64,000 nt of DNA from UBA6663 sp044226485 (GTDB taxonomy: Bacteria; Chloroflexota; Anaerolineae; Anaerolineales; UBA6663), in assembly GCA_044226485.1 (NCBI GenBank), contig JBGAGY010000008.1, positions 186,001 to 250,000 on the forward strand, read 5' to 3'. Below the pieces are notes generated by a model that searched no databases, was not told where the DNA came from, and was given only the letters and a program-made list of their open reading frames with translations. A program made the translations under genes and the position numbers. This document shows, piece after piece, positions 9,445 through 17,700 of this stretch; positions within the stretch are counted from its first letter, which is position 1, and every line of letters begins with the position of its first letter.

Positions 9445-9540
9445 GCCGCGGATTACGCGGATTAGGCGGATGATGAGTGTCGACAAAACCACTGGGCTGG
9501 GTGCCCACCGACAATCCGCGTGATCCGCGCAATCCGCGGC
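9445..9540. repeat. Inverted pair of CGCGGATTN nonamer arrays
   Basis: Bases 9445-9472 hold three tandem copies of a nonamer (CGCGGATTA-like), and 9513-9540 hold three in reverse complement. About 24 of 28 positions can pair around a 40-bp loop. It lies between the SIS and DUF1537 kinase genes and can form a hairpin in the transcript. The same family occurs at 5673, 17631 and 21635. Confidence 0.75.
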
Positions 9541-9547
9541 TGTATTC

Positions 9548-10831
9548 TTATTCCCGGCGCAGGTGGTCAAGCGCCTGCTCCAGGAAAGCGGCGTCGCCGA
9601 AGCTGCCCGACTTGAGGACGAGCAGCAGCGGATCGGGCGTCAACGACACGCAGGACGGAAGGCCGGGTTGGATCTCCTTCCAGATCCTCATCCCACGCAC
9701 GCCGAGACGGCCACAGACGGCAGCGGACGTCTCGCCGCCGGCGACCACGAGCCGGTTCTGCCCGGTCATGGCCATCACGCGCGCGACGATCTCGGAGAGC
9801 GCCTCCGAGACACGCCGTGCGGTCTGCGAGCGCGAGAGGCCGCGCGCCTCGCCCTCGAGACGCGTGGCGTTCACAAGAGCCGGCACGCTGGGTGTCTGCA
9901 CGATCGCGTCGTCGCCGGCCAGCAGCGCCGCCGCCGCGCCGGCGACCATGCGCTCGATCTCGGTCGCGCGCGAGCCCTCGTCCCAGATCGCGCCGGTGTC
10001 GAGCACGAGCGCCGGCACGCCGCGATCCCGCAGGTGGCTGATCTGGGCCTCGGTCTGAGGCATCAGGCTCCCGGCGGCCACGAGCAGGCCGACCTTCTCG
10101 CGGCGCGGCAGGTCGAGGCGCTCGGGCGCCTGACGCATGAGGCCCCAGGCGGCGGGTAGTTCTTCGGCCAGCGCCGACGAGCCGCACAGCACCGGCAGGT
10201 CGGCCACGGCCCGGGCGATCACGGCCAACGCGCCCTGGTCGATGACGTCGATGATGACGTAGTTCTGCTGGCCCTGCCGATGCCCGATCTCGGCGCGCAG
10301 GTCGGCGGCGCCCCGGGCCACAACCGTGTAGTCGATCAGGCCCACGGCGCGTTGCGTCTGCGCGCCGAGGATGCCGACGAGGTCCGAGCGCGTCATCGGG
10401 TGGATCGGGTCGTTGCGAAACTCAGACTTCTCGAGGCGTCTGCCGTGAACGTAGTGGACGCCCTCGACGGTGCGGCGGCCGTTCTTGGGGAAGCCCAGGA
10501 CGACGACGGCGAAGTCCAGGTCGAGCGCATCGAGCATGGCGTCGAACTCGACCCCGATGTTGCCGCGGAAGACCGAGCAGGTTTTGTTGTGGAACTGGCG
10601 GCAGCCCGCCGCCATCAGGTCGCGCGTGGCGGCGTGGACCTTGTCGTAGGCGACCGGCGGAAGATCGAGGCGCGAGTTGGTGTCGAGGATAACGATGTCA
10701 GGGTCGCCCACGAGCGCGAAGTCGCCGGGATTCTCGTAGGCGTAGACGTGCGTGAGTAGCCCGGCTTTGGCGAACATGATGCCGATGTCGTTGGCGCCGG
10801 TGATGTCGTCGGCCACCACACCCATCTTCAT
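9548..10831 (-). CDS. otnK: Four-carbon acid sugar kinase (DUF1537), 3-oxo-tetronate kinase type
   Basis: A 427-residue protein with the N-terminal DUF1537 substrate domain (MGVVADDITGANDIGI at the start) and the C-terminal nucleotide-binding domain (LVVAGGETSAAVCGRLGV). Family members phosphorylate tetronates or 3-oxo-tetronates. It overlaps by 4 bp (ATGA) the upstream class II aldolase-like gene, the arrangement of otnC-otnK in known L-threonate, D-threonate and D-erythronate pathways. The dehydrogenase and OtnI isomerase of the classical pathway are not adjacent, although a Gfo/Idh dehydrogenase and a TIM-barrel isomerase lie upstream at 19640-21606. The exact acid sugar is inferred only from the pair. 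Confidence 0.82.
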   Translation of the reverse strand: MKMGVVADDITGANDIGIMFAKAGLLTHVYAYENPGDFALVGDPDIVILDTNSRLDLPPVAYDKVHAATRDLMAAGCRQFHNKTCSVFRGNIGVEFDAMLDALDLDFAVVVLGFPKNGRRTVEGVHYVHGRRLEKSEFRNDPIHPMTRSDLVGILGAQTQRAVGLIDYTVVARGAADLRAEIGHRQGQQNYVIIDVIDQGALAVIARAVADLPVLCGSSALAEELPAAWGLMRQAPERLDLPRREKVGLLVAAGSLMPQTEAQISHLRDRGVPALVLDTGAIWDEGSRATEIERMVAGAAAALLAGDDAIVQTPSVPALVNATRLEGEARGLSRSQTARRVSEALSEIVARVMAMTGQNRLVVAGGETSAAVCGRLGVRGMRIWKEIQPGLPSCVSLTPDPLLLVLKSGSFGDAAFLEQALDHLRRE

Positions 10832-11508
10832 GATGAAGCCTCCGTGTCGTGCTTGAGCGTTGGCCAGGAGCGGCGGGGGCGATAACCCGAGCGCTCGAGG
10901 AAGTCATCGACGACGGCCGGCGGCAGGCCCTTGAGCGCGACATCGGCTTCGCGCGCGGCCAGGGTCATGCGACAGACCATCTCGAGCGTGTGAAGGCTCA
11001 TCAGCGCTTCCTTGACGCTGGTGTCGAAGACCAGAACGCCATGGTTGTCGAGGAGCAAGATGTTGGCGGCCAATGCCTGCTCGCGCACGACGTCGCCGAG
11101 CGCTGCCGAGCCCGGATGCGCGTATGGCACGCGGGCCACGCGCTCCAGGTAGTACATGTCTTCGACGAACAGATCGCCGCGAAGCTCGATAGCACTGCAG
11201 GCCACCAGCGTGCTGTAGAAGGGTGACGCGTGCAGGACGGCCCCGATCTCGGGCCGCATTTCGTAGATCGCGCGATGCATGGGCACTTCTTTCGACGGCT
11301 TTCGCCCCAGGTCGCGCGGCGTGGCGCCACCCCAGGCGAACTCGGCAAAGTCGTCGTCCGCGAGCGCGCCGAGTTGCGTGCCGCTGGCCGTGATCAGTCC
11401 GAGCTCGGGCCCGAGCCTGACGCTCAGGTTCCCGGCGTTGCCCCAGGCGAGCCCGTTCTCGAACAGATAGCGGCCGGCAGCGCGAAGGTCATCTTGGGGT
11501 GTAGGCAT
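10828..11508 (-). CDS. otnC: Class II aldolase/adducin-family protein, OtnC-like
   Basis: A 226-residue class II aldolase-fold protein, probably the decarboxylase or aldolase partner of the DUF1537 kinase behind it. Visible motifs are GNLSVRL, KEVPMHRAIYEMRPEIGAVL and LLLDNHGVLVF. The family normally has an HxH metal pair after the IY..RP segment; here the sequence is LHASPFYST, so the second histidine is replaced. The frame runs on upstream to about 12345, but that extension is only tandem-repeat DNA. The ATG at 11508 has AAGG five to six bases before it and gives the normal family length. Transcription must cross or start within the 1.07-kb repeat region upstream. Confidence 0.8.
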   Translation of the reverse strand: MPTPQDDLRAAGRYLFENGLAWGNAGNLSVRLGPELGLITASGTQLGALADDDFAEFAWGGATPRDLGRKPSKEVPMHRAIYEMRPEIGAVLHASPFYSTLVACSAIELRGDLFVEDMYYLERVARVPYAHPGSAALGDVVREQALAANILLLDNHGVLVFDTSVKEALMSLHTLEMVCRMTLAAREADVALKGLPPAVVDDFLERSGYRPRRSWPTLKHDTEASS

Positions 11509-11523
11509 GGAACCTTGTGTGTT

Positions 11524-11638
11524 GACCGCGAACAGCGGACCGCTGACCGCAGCTTGAGGCGCCCAGGGCGCTGGCGAACGACGGGCGACGAATGACGAGC
11601 GACGAATGACGAATGACGAATGACGAACGACGAATGAC
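11524..11638. repeat. Tandem heptamer array (GACCGCN then GACGAAT)
   Basis: Bases 11524-11552 hold heptamers of the type GACCGCT, and 11587-11638 hold seven consecutive 7-bp units (GACGAAT with two variants, GACGAGC and GACGAAC). The 7-bp phase with a leading GAC is the same as in hairpins at 20749, 35173 and 63508. No coding signal is seen. Confidence 0.8.
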
Positions 11639-11644
11639 CTCTTA

Positions 11645-12053
11645 GCCATGCCGCTCAACGGGCAGGGCATCCAGACGGTGTGCCACCTAACGCGCGGGGT
11701 CATCCGCATGGCGGCCACACGACGCGCTGGGTCACCCGCATGGCGTGCCACCTGACGCGCTGGGTCACCCGCATGGCGTGCCACCTGACGCGCTGGGTCA
11801 TCCTCATGGCGCGCCACACGACGCGCCACATCATCCGCATGACGTGCCATCCAGCGTGCAGCGTCATCCGCATGGCGTGCCACACCATGCGCAGGGTCAC
11901 CCGCATGGCGTGCCACCTGACGCGTAGGGCATGCGGATGGCGCGCCCTCCGACGCGAGAGGCCACCCGCGTGGCGTACCACAAACCGCCCAGAGCATCCG
12001 CATGGCGCGCCACACAACCCGCAGGAAATGCGTATGGCGTGCCCTCCACGGCG
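11645..12053. repeat. Degenerate tandem array, about 12 units of 32-33 bp
   Basis: The core GCATGGCGTGCCAC recurs at 11706, 11738, 11771, 11804, 11837, 11870, 11903, about 11935, 11968, 12000 and 12032. Spacings are 32 or 33 bp, with a more diverged unit on the left. Between cores the sequence varies around CTGACGCGCTGGGTCACCC. Because 33 is a multiple of three, several frames stay open on both strands and produce repetitive false peptides. There are no unique spacers of constant length between constant repeats, so it is not a CRISPR array. Confidence 0.85.
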
Positions 12054-12060
12054 CGACGCC

Positions 12061-12254
12061 CCACGCGTCGCGTGTCATCCAGAGCGCCTGGCCCTCATGG
12101 CCCTGAGGCGCCTGTAATGAGCGCGAAGGATCTCCTGTCGGACTCGGTGGCTGTCGCCAGGACCCAGCGAGTCTTCGGAGGAGATCCTTCGCGCTCATTC
12201 GGCGAGTCCTTTCGCGGAGTAGGTTGGGCGCTCTGGATGACACGCGACGCGTGG
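12061..12254. repeat. Nested palindromic element, copy 1
   Basis: The outer arms 12061-12088 and 12227-12254 are perfect 28-bp reverse complements. The inner arms 12116-12136 and 12179-12199 are perfect 21-bp reverse complements (aatgagcgcgaaggatctcct). The same nested plan, with related inner-arm sequence, recurs at 39478-39679. It is probably a mobile or formerly mobile short element. Confidence 0.85.
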
Positions 12255-12471
12255 AGGCAGAGAGCTTCGGATGACATGCGACGCGTGGAGATGGGGAGCT
12301 TCGGATGACACGCGACGCGTGGAGATGGATAGCCACGAATGACACGCGACGCGTGGAGGCAGGGAGCTTCGGATGACATGCGACGCGTGAAGATGGGTAG
12401 CCACGAATGACACGCGACGCGCGACGACGAATGTGTTGGACGACACGCGGTACGAGTAACCCAGCGCGATG
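12235..12471. repeat. Tandem array of seven 34-bp units
   Basis: GGATGACACGCGACGCGTGG-like units begin at 12235, 12269, 12303, 12337, 12371, 12405 and 12438, an almost exact 34-bp period. The alternating second halves read GAGGCAG.GAGCTT or AGATGG.TAGCCA. The first unit is also the right outer arm of the nested palindrome. A further isolated copy lies near 12507. The stretch to 12580 shows nothing else. Confidence 0.85.
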
Positions 12472-12580
12472 GAGGGTGCGCCGTGCGGGCGGCCAAAGGC
12501 CTTGGATGATACGCGACGCGTGGCAGTGAGCGCTCCTATCGGCCGGGCCGGGTTGGACACGCCTGCGACTTCCTTGTGCC

Positions 12581-15148
12581 TCATCGGTGTTGATCCCGCA
12601 TCAACCGTTGGCTCGCGGCGTTCCAGGCGCGCACCTGGATGCCCTCGGTGGTGGGAACGGTGGCCCAGGATGCGTCGATCGTGCGTGCCTCGCCCGGGAA
12701 CAGGCAGAAGTGGTTGTCGCTGAAGAGGGCCGTGCCGACGACCTCCAGCGGCGCCTGATCCTCGAGCCAGACGAAGAGCGCGGTATGCTGGCCGGCGTTG
12801 GTGATGGTGAGTCGCCAGTCGGTGGCACCGGCATCACGGCGCACATCGAGCGCCGTCGTCGGTTCGTGGAAGAGCGGCGCCATGTCTGCGCCCAACGTGT
12901 AGAGATAGCGGTTGGCCGCCGCGACGCTTCCATCCGCCCGCTGCAGCGCCAGATCCAGGAAGAAGATCGGGCCGCGAACGCTCGCGATCGGGCAGGTGAG
13001 CGTCGTCAGCGGCGTGGTGCGATTGGCGTGAAGGGCCACGGGATCTCGATACGTCAGGATCTCCGAGCCATCTGCTTCCACCAGGCGGGCGTTGAGCGTC
13101 ATATCCTCGAGCGGCTCGAGGCCGTTCCAGGTCGCTGAGACCACGGCCTCAAAGGTTTCGCAGTCGGCCCAGGCCTGGGTCGGGAACGCCGCCGTGATCG
13201 TCAAGGGCGCGTACGCGCGGGCGACGGCGTAGTAGACCGGCTTGGGCACGCCGAAGTAGTCGACGGCCGACGTGCAGGCCGGGTTTGGATACGGCTCGTT
13301 GAACTGCCACGGCAGCGTGCCGCTGCAACGCCACTGCCTGCGTCGGTTGGCCTCGACGGCGTAGCGCAGGCCGTCAGCCTGGAGAAACTGCAGCGCGCGC
13401 ACCGTCGTCGCGACGTCCGGCATCTCGCCGAACACCTCGCGCCACAACGCCGCCTTGACCCACCAGGATGACAGGTGGCGCCAGTACGGGTTGTCGAGGG
13501 TTATCGGCCACTGGTGCTCGGGCGCGATCACGGCGTCGAGCGCGCGCGGGTTGGTGATGCCCTCGACGCCGAACTCGCTGTGCAGCAACGACGTGCCGCT
13601 GTTGTAGAGCACGCACTGCGCCACGAGGCCCTGATGCTCCCAGGGGCCGTGCACGTCGTGCAGGCCGAGCGGATCGGAGGCGATGTGTTCGAGCAGATTC
13701 GAGAAGAACCGGCCCGTCGAGGACGTCGGCAGCCAGGCGCGATCCGGATCGAGCCTGCGGACGACGTCGCGCAGCGCAGCCAGCGCGGGGTGGGTGTCGT
13801 CGAGCGGGCGTTCGATCTCGCCCTGCAGCTCGTTGCCCCCGCACCAGAGCGCCAGCGAGGCATGGTTGCGTCGCAGCGGCACCACTCGTTCGGCCTCGGC
13901 GCGCAACGCCTCGACCCACTCAGGGTCGTGCGAGGGCACATTGTCGATCCCTGAGCTCGATTGCGTGAACTCCTGCCAGACGAGCAGGCCGAGCCCATCG
14001 CAGAGGTCGTAAAAGGCCTCGCGTTCGATCAGGCCGCCGCCCCAGACCCGCAGTAGCACCACGTGGGCGCGCCGGGCCAGGGTCAGCAGGCGGAGCATCT
14101 TCTCCTGGTGCGGCACGCCGTAGAGGACGTCGATCGGCACCCAGTTCCAGCCGGTGATATAGATCCGGCGCCCGTTGACCTCGAGCGTGTAGGGCAGGGC
14201 TGTTTCATCGGTGGTGTCGTTGGGCAGGAAACGCAGCCGCCGGATGCCGAACGTCACCGTCTGCGTGTCGCTGACGGCGCCGTCCACGCTGACGTCCACA
14301 TCGGCCAGGTAGAGAGCCTGCTCGCCGTAGCCGTTGGGCCACCACAGATCGGGCTCCAGAAGGACGACGGAGGCATTCACCACTGCGACCCCGGGTTCCA
14401 GCGACGCTGAGGCCTTCGCTTCGGCCACGACGCCGTCACGCAGGATGCGCACGCGCACCTCGACGTCCAAAGGTGTGTCGACGTCAAGCGACACGGCGAC
14501 CGACACGTGCGCCTGCTGCAGGTCGTCGGCTAGCGTTGGCCGGACGAATACGTTGGTTAGTCGGGCCTCACCGGTGAAGTCAACCCACACGTCATCCCAG
14601 ATGCCCTGGTGGACGACTCGTGGCGAGAAGTCCCAGCCGTAGTTCATACGAGATTTGTGCGTCCGCACCTTGCTGGTGCGCCCGACTTGTGGCTGCTCGA
14701 GCGGCGCCGCCTCGATGACCACGGCCAGTTCATTTTCGGCCCCGTAACGCAGCACGGCGTCGACCGGGAAGACGGCCGGCGTGTGCATGCCGACGTGCGT
14801 GCCGAGCAGGACGCCGTTGAGCCAGAACTGCGCTTCGTAGTCGACGCCATTGAAGATCAGATGTGCGCGCTGGCCTTCGCGTTCGGCCGGCACGTCGAAC
14901 GACTTGCGGTAGACCCAGGTGCGCGCCGCCGTCCATTCGATCAGGCGCGTGTTGAGTTCGAAATACGGGCTTGGGATCTCGCCCGCCTGCCACACATCGT
15001 TCTGGACGCTGCCCGGCACGGCCGCCGGCCGCCAGCCGCGTCTGTCACGGGTCGCCGGCAGGTGCGAATCTCGCCAGCGCCAGTCTTCACCGAGGAAGTC
15101 TTTCAGGCTCCAGTCGGAACCGTTCAGCGAGAGTCGGTGTGGTGTCAC
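12581..15148 (-). CDS. Beta-mannosidase, glycoside hydrolase family 2
   Basis: Predicted retaining exo-beta-mannosidase of 855 residues with the GH2 order: jelly-roll sugar-binding domain (about 1-190), immunoglobulin-like domain, catalytic barrel and C-terminal beta domains. The acid/base is Glu440 in LALWCGGNELQG and the nucleophile is Glu525 in LLHSEFGVEG. The WCGGNE variant and the early WIYR/WVYRKSF segment are typical of beta-mannosidases. The start is the GTG at 15148, which overlaps the upstream alpha-mannosidase stop (GTGA); longer readings lie inside that gene. It has no signal peptide. Pairing with GH38 suggests stepwise removal of alpha-mannose and then the beta-mannose of an N-glycan core or mannan fragment. 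Confidence 0.92.
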   Translation of the reverse strand: MTPHRLSLNGSDWSLKDFLGEDWRWRDSHLPATRDRRGWRPAAVPGSVQNDVWQAGEIPSPYFELNTRLIEWTAARTWVYRKSFDVPAEREGQRAHLIFNGVDYEAQFWLNGVLLGTHVGMHTPAVFPVDAVLRYGAENELAVVIEAAPLEQPQVGRTSKVRTHKSRMNYGWDFSPRVVHQGIWDDVWVDFTGEARLTNVFVRPTLADDLQQAHVSVAVSLDVDTPLDVEVRVRILRDGVVAEAKASASLEPGVAVVNASVVLLEPDLWWPNGYGEQALYLADVDVSVDGAVSDTQTVTFGIRRLRFLPNDTTDETALPYTLEVNGRRIYITGWNWVPIDVLYGVPHQEKMLRLLTLARRAHVVLLRVWGGGLIEREAFYDLCDGLGLLVWQEFTQSSSGIDNVPSHDPEWVEALRAEAERVVPLRRNHASLALWCGGNELQGEIERPLDDTHPALAALRDVVRRLDPDRAWLPTSSTGRFFSNLLEHIASDPLGLHDVHGPWEHQGLVAQCVLYNSGTSLLHSEFGVEGITNPRALDAVIAPEHQWPITLDNPYWRHLSSWWVKAALWREVFGEMPDVATTVRALQFLQADGLRYAVEANRRRQWRCSGTLPWQFNEPYPNPACTSAVDYFGVPKPVYYAVARAYAPLTITAAFPTQAWADCETFEAVVSATWNGLEPLEDMTLNARLVEADGSEILTYRDPVALHANRTTPLTTLTCPIASVRGPIFFLDLALQRADGSVAAANRYLYTLGADMAPLFHEPTTALDVRRDAGATDWRLTITNAGQHTALFVWLEDQAPLEVVGTALFSDNHFCLFPGEARTIDASWATVPTTEGIQVRAWNAASQRLMRDQHR

Positions 15149-17610
15149 TCGATCCACTCCAGGAGGTTGGTCTCGATCACGGGTTGCGCAGAGTCGCGCG
15201 CGATGCGGATCGTCTTGATCTCGGCCGGGCCCAGGTTGAGCGTGAACGTGCGATCCCACTGTGGGAACGTCACAGTGGCGCGCGTGGCCTTGCGTGAGGT
15301 CTCGACGACGCGCAGCACGAGGTCGGGCGAGTCTCCGGTTGCCGACGGCCTGTCCGCCGCGTCCTCGGCACGCTTAAGGACCGTGGCGACGACGTTGGCT
15401 GGCTGAACCTCAAGGAAGCTGGCACTGGGCGGCAGCGAACCATCGGGGTGATAGGTGCCTACGAGCGTCGTCGGCGCCTGGTTGAGTTCAGCCGCGCGCC
15501 GCACGGTGCCCGCTTCCTCCCAACTGCCGGCGTGCGGCAAGAGCATGTATGTGAAGCGCTGCACGCCCTGATCGATGAAGCGGTACTCGCGTTCGGGCAC
15601 CGGCTGATCGGGGATGTGGTGGGCGTAGACGGGGCTGCGCAGCACGGTGAGCCCGACGTCGCGGATGTAGACGTCGAGGCTGTGCTTGCCGTCATTGAGG
15701 ATGCTCAGGCCGTAGCGCGCCTCGTTGTCGCGCGACGTGCCCGAGACGTCGACCCAGCTCTGCATCGGCAGCTCGTCGCCGTTGGCGAAGTCCTCGATGA
15801 CGCCATACGGCGCTTCGCGCGTGACCTTCATGAACTTGACATTGACAGGGAAGCGCAGCTTGAGCAGCTTGAACCGCTCGTGCCAGTCGACGGTCACGGA
15901 GACCTCGATCCGATCCAGCTCGCGGTACATGGCAAAGTCCTGCACCAGGCGCGAGCCTCCGTAGGTCGAGATCACGCGGACCACGGATTTGACAGGCCCA
16001 TGCTCGACCCGCCTGACGCTCTCGGCCGTGAACGCGCCGACGACCTTGTCAAAACGATATACGTTGTGGCTCCAGGTGTCGCTAGGATCGTCAATCACCT
16101 GCGCGACGGCTGCAGGCCCCGTGAAGACCTGCAGACCCGCGCGTTTGTCGAACAGGCTGGCGATGCAGCCCGTGGTTGGGTCAAATTCGAGACGAAGGGC
16201 GTCGTTCTCGAGGACGCTGTCGTTGGCGGAGATGGGCTCGACCGTCGATGCCGTTCTCCCTTCGGCCGGCGTCGCAAAGTAGTGATAGGTGCGATAGCCA
16301 AGGGCGGGCAGCTCGGCCACAAAGCTCAACCGGCCGCGCCCGGCCGTGGTCGTCGATTGCACACTCTGCACAGGCACCGGAGCGCCGATCTCGTCGAAGA
16401 GCGCCGCCGTTGGGGGGATGCGATTGAACTCCAACTCGACGTTGGTCTTCGCCGGCCAGGCGTGCGGGTTGAAGACCACGATCGGCCGCAACCCGGCTTC
16501 CTGCGGGGTCTTGATGTGCCAGGCCACGGCCTGCGTGGCGTAGTTGAGGGCGCGGCCCGCGATCGCCATGGCTTCGCCGTACGAGTCGCGGGCGTCGTCG
16601 TACGCCTCGGGCAGGCTGGTGCCGGCCAGGATGTCGTGGAACTGATTGAACAGCACGGCCTTCCAGGCCTGGTTCAGGTCCTCGGGATACGGTTGCCCGG
16701 CGGCCCAGGCCGCCACCGCCGACCACTTCTCGGCGGTCATCAGCCGGTTTTCGGCCTTGCGGTTCCACTGCTTGATGCCCGAGTGAGCAGCGTAGCAGCC
16801 GCTGGCATGGTGCTGCAGGTCGGTGTGCGCGATAGGAAGGTTCCAGCCTTTGTCGACGACCGAGTCGAAGAAGGCCTCTGGCGTGCTCAGGATCAGGCGC
16901 GGCTGGGCTTCGTCGGCGTCGAGGCGTTTGATGCTCTCGAGGTTCTCGATCGTAGGGCCGCCGCCGTGGTTGCCGACCCCGTAAAAGCACATGAACTCGT
17001 CGACCGGGTCCTGCATCTCAGCCGCGCAGCGCGCGACATGGATGTCGACCTCGCGGCCCCAGGTCAGGTACTCGAACGGGATCCTGAAGGTCAGGACGCG
17101 CGAGCCGTCATCCGACTCCCACCAGAACAACCGCCCCGGCAGGCTCTTCTCGTGCGGCATCGGGCGCATGAAGGCATAGTAGGGCAGGCCGCTCTTCTTG
17201 AGGATCTGTGGCAGCATGGCGTGGTGGCCGAAACTGTCGGGGTTGAAGCCGACGCGCGCCGTGACGCCGAAGCGCGACTTGAAGTAGCGCTGGCCGAGCA
17301 GGCCCTGACGTACGAACGACTCGCCGCCGGGCACGTTGCAGTCGGGCTCGATCCACCAGCCGCCCACGAGGCCCCAGCGGCCCTCGGCCACGCGCGCCCG
17401 GATCTCGGCGAACATCTCGGGATCGCTCCGCTCGACCCACTCGTAGAAGGCCGCGGAGCTGGCGATGAACTTGAACTCCGGGAACTCCTTCATGCGATCG
17501 AGCGCCGACCTGAACGACGCCTTGACCTCATGAAAGCCCTCCTGCCACGTCCACAGCCAGACCGGGTCGATGTGGGCGTTGCCGATCATGTGCAAGGTCT
17601 TGTGCTTCAA
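15145..17610 (-). CDS. Alpha-mannosidase, glycoside hydrolase family 38
   Basis: An 821-residue GH38 enzyme without N-terminal ancillary domain: the catalytic barrel starts at once with MIGNAHIDPVWLW (His13, Asp15 as zinc ligands), and the nucleophile loop GFNPDSFGHHAMLPQI carries Asp125. NQFHDILAGTSLPEAYDD marks the middle domain, and C-terminal beta domains follow. The start is judged to be TTG at 17610: AGGAGA lies six bases before it. The in-frame ATG 51 bp upstream is formed by the CGCGGATT intergenic repeat. It is translationally coupled to the beta-mannosidase gene behind it and is cytoplasmic by sequence. Confidence 0.9.
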   Translation of the reverse strand: MKHKTLHMIGNAHIDPVWLWTWQEGFHEVKASFRSALDRMKEFPEFKFIASSAAFYEWVERSDPEMFAEIRARVAEGRWGLVGGWWIEPDCNVPGGESFVRQGLLGQRYFKSRFGVTARVGFNPDSFGHHAMLPQILKKSGLPYYAFMRPMPHEKSLPGRLFWWESDDGSRVLTFRIPFEYLTWGREVDIHVARCAAEMQDPVDEFMCFYGVGNHGGGPTIENLESIKRLDADEAQPRLILSTPEAFFDSVVDKGWNLPIAHTDLQHHASGCYAAHSGIKQWNRKAENRLMTAEKWSAVAAWAAGQPYPEDLNQAWKAVLFNQFHDILAGTSLPEAYDDARDSYGEAMAIAGRALNYATQAVAWHIKTPQEAGLRPIVVFNPHAWPAKTNVELEFNRIPPTAALFDEIGAPVPVQSVQSTTTAGRGRLSFVAELPALGYRTYHYFATPAEGRTASTVEPISANDSVLENDALRLEFDPTTGCIASLFDKRAGLQVFTGPAAVAQVIDDPSDTWSHNVYRFDKVVGAFTAESVRRVEHGPVKSVVRVISTYGGSRLVQDFAMYRELDRIEVSVTVDWHERFKLLKLRFPVNVKFMKVTREAPYGVIEDFANGDELPMQSWVDVSGTSRDNEARYGLSILNDGKHSLDVYIRDVGLTVLRSPVYAHHIPDQPVPEREYRFIDQGVQRFTYMLLPHAGSWEEAGTVRRAAELNQAPTTLVGTYHPDGSLPPSASFLEVQPANVVATVLKRAEDAADRPSATGDSPDLVLRVVETSRKATRATVTFPQWDRTFTLNLGPAEIKTIRIARDSAQPVIETNLLEWIE

Positions 17611-17630
17611 GTGGGTCTCCTGGTTGTTCT

Positions 17631-17693
17631 GCCGCGGATTTCGCGGATGGGAGTGCCTCATTCACAATCCGCGTCATCTGCGACATCTGGGGC
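17631..17693. repeat. CGCGGATT intergenic inverted repeat
   Basis: The left arm gccgcggatttcgcggat at 17631-17648 faces the right arm at 17666-17693 (aatccgcg and a diverged second half). It fills the 90-bp gap between the GH43 gene end and the GH38 start, and supplies the false N-terminal codons of the latter. Confidence 0.6.
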
Positions 17694-17700
17694 TAAGTTC

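Noticed and set aside
11680..12117. Repetitive plus-strand protein rich in His, Pro and Gly across the 33-bp array
   Set aside because: The array is open in several frames on both strands because its unit is a multiple of three; there is no ribosome binding site or codon bias.
10828..12345. A 505-codon reading of the OtnC-like gene
   Set aside because: The first 279 codons come from tandem repeats and the nested palindrome; the conserved domain starts at the ATG at 11508 with its own ribosome binding site.
11645..12471. CRISPR array
   Set aside because: The units are contiguous and degenerate, with no constant repeat separated by unique spacers, and no cas genes are present.
15148..15259. 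N-terminal extension of the GH2 beta-mannosidase to 15259
   Set aside because: The extra 37 codons lie within the GH38 coding sequence and do not resemble a GH2 N-terminus; the GTG overlapping the GH38 stop fits.
17611..17661. ATG start of the GH38 gene at 17661
   Set aside because: The added residues are encoded by the CGCGGATT intergenic repeat; AGGAGA directs translation to the TTG at 17610.
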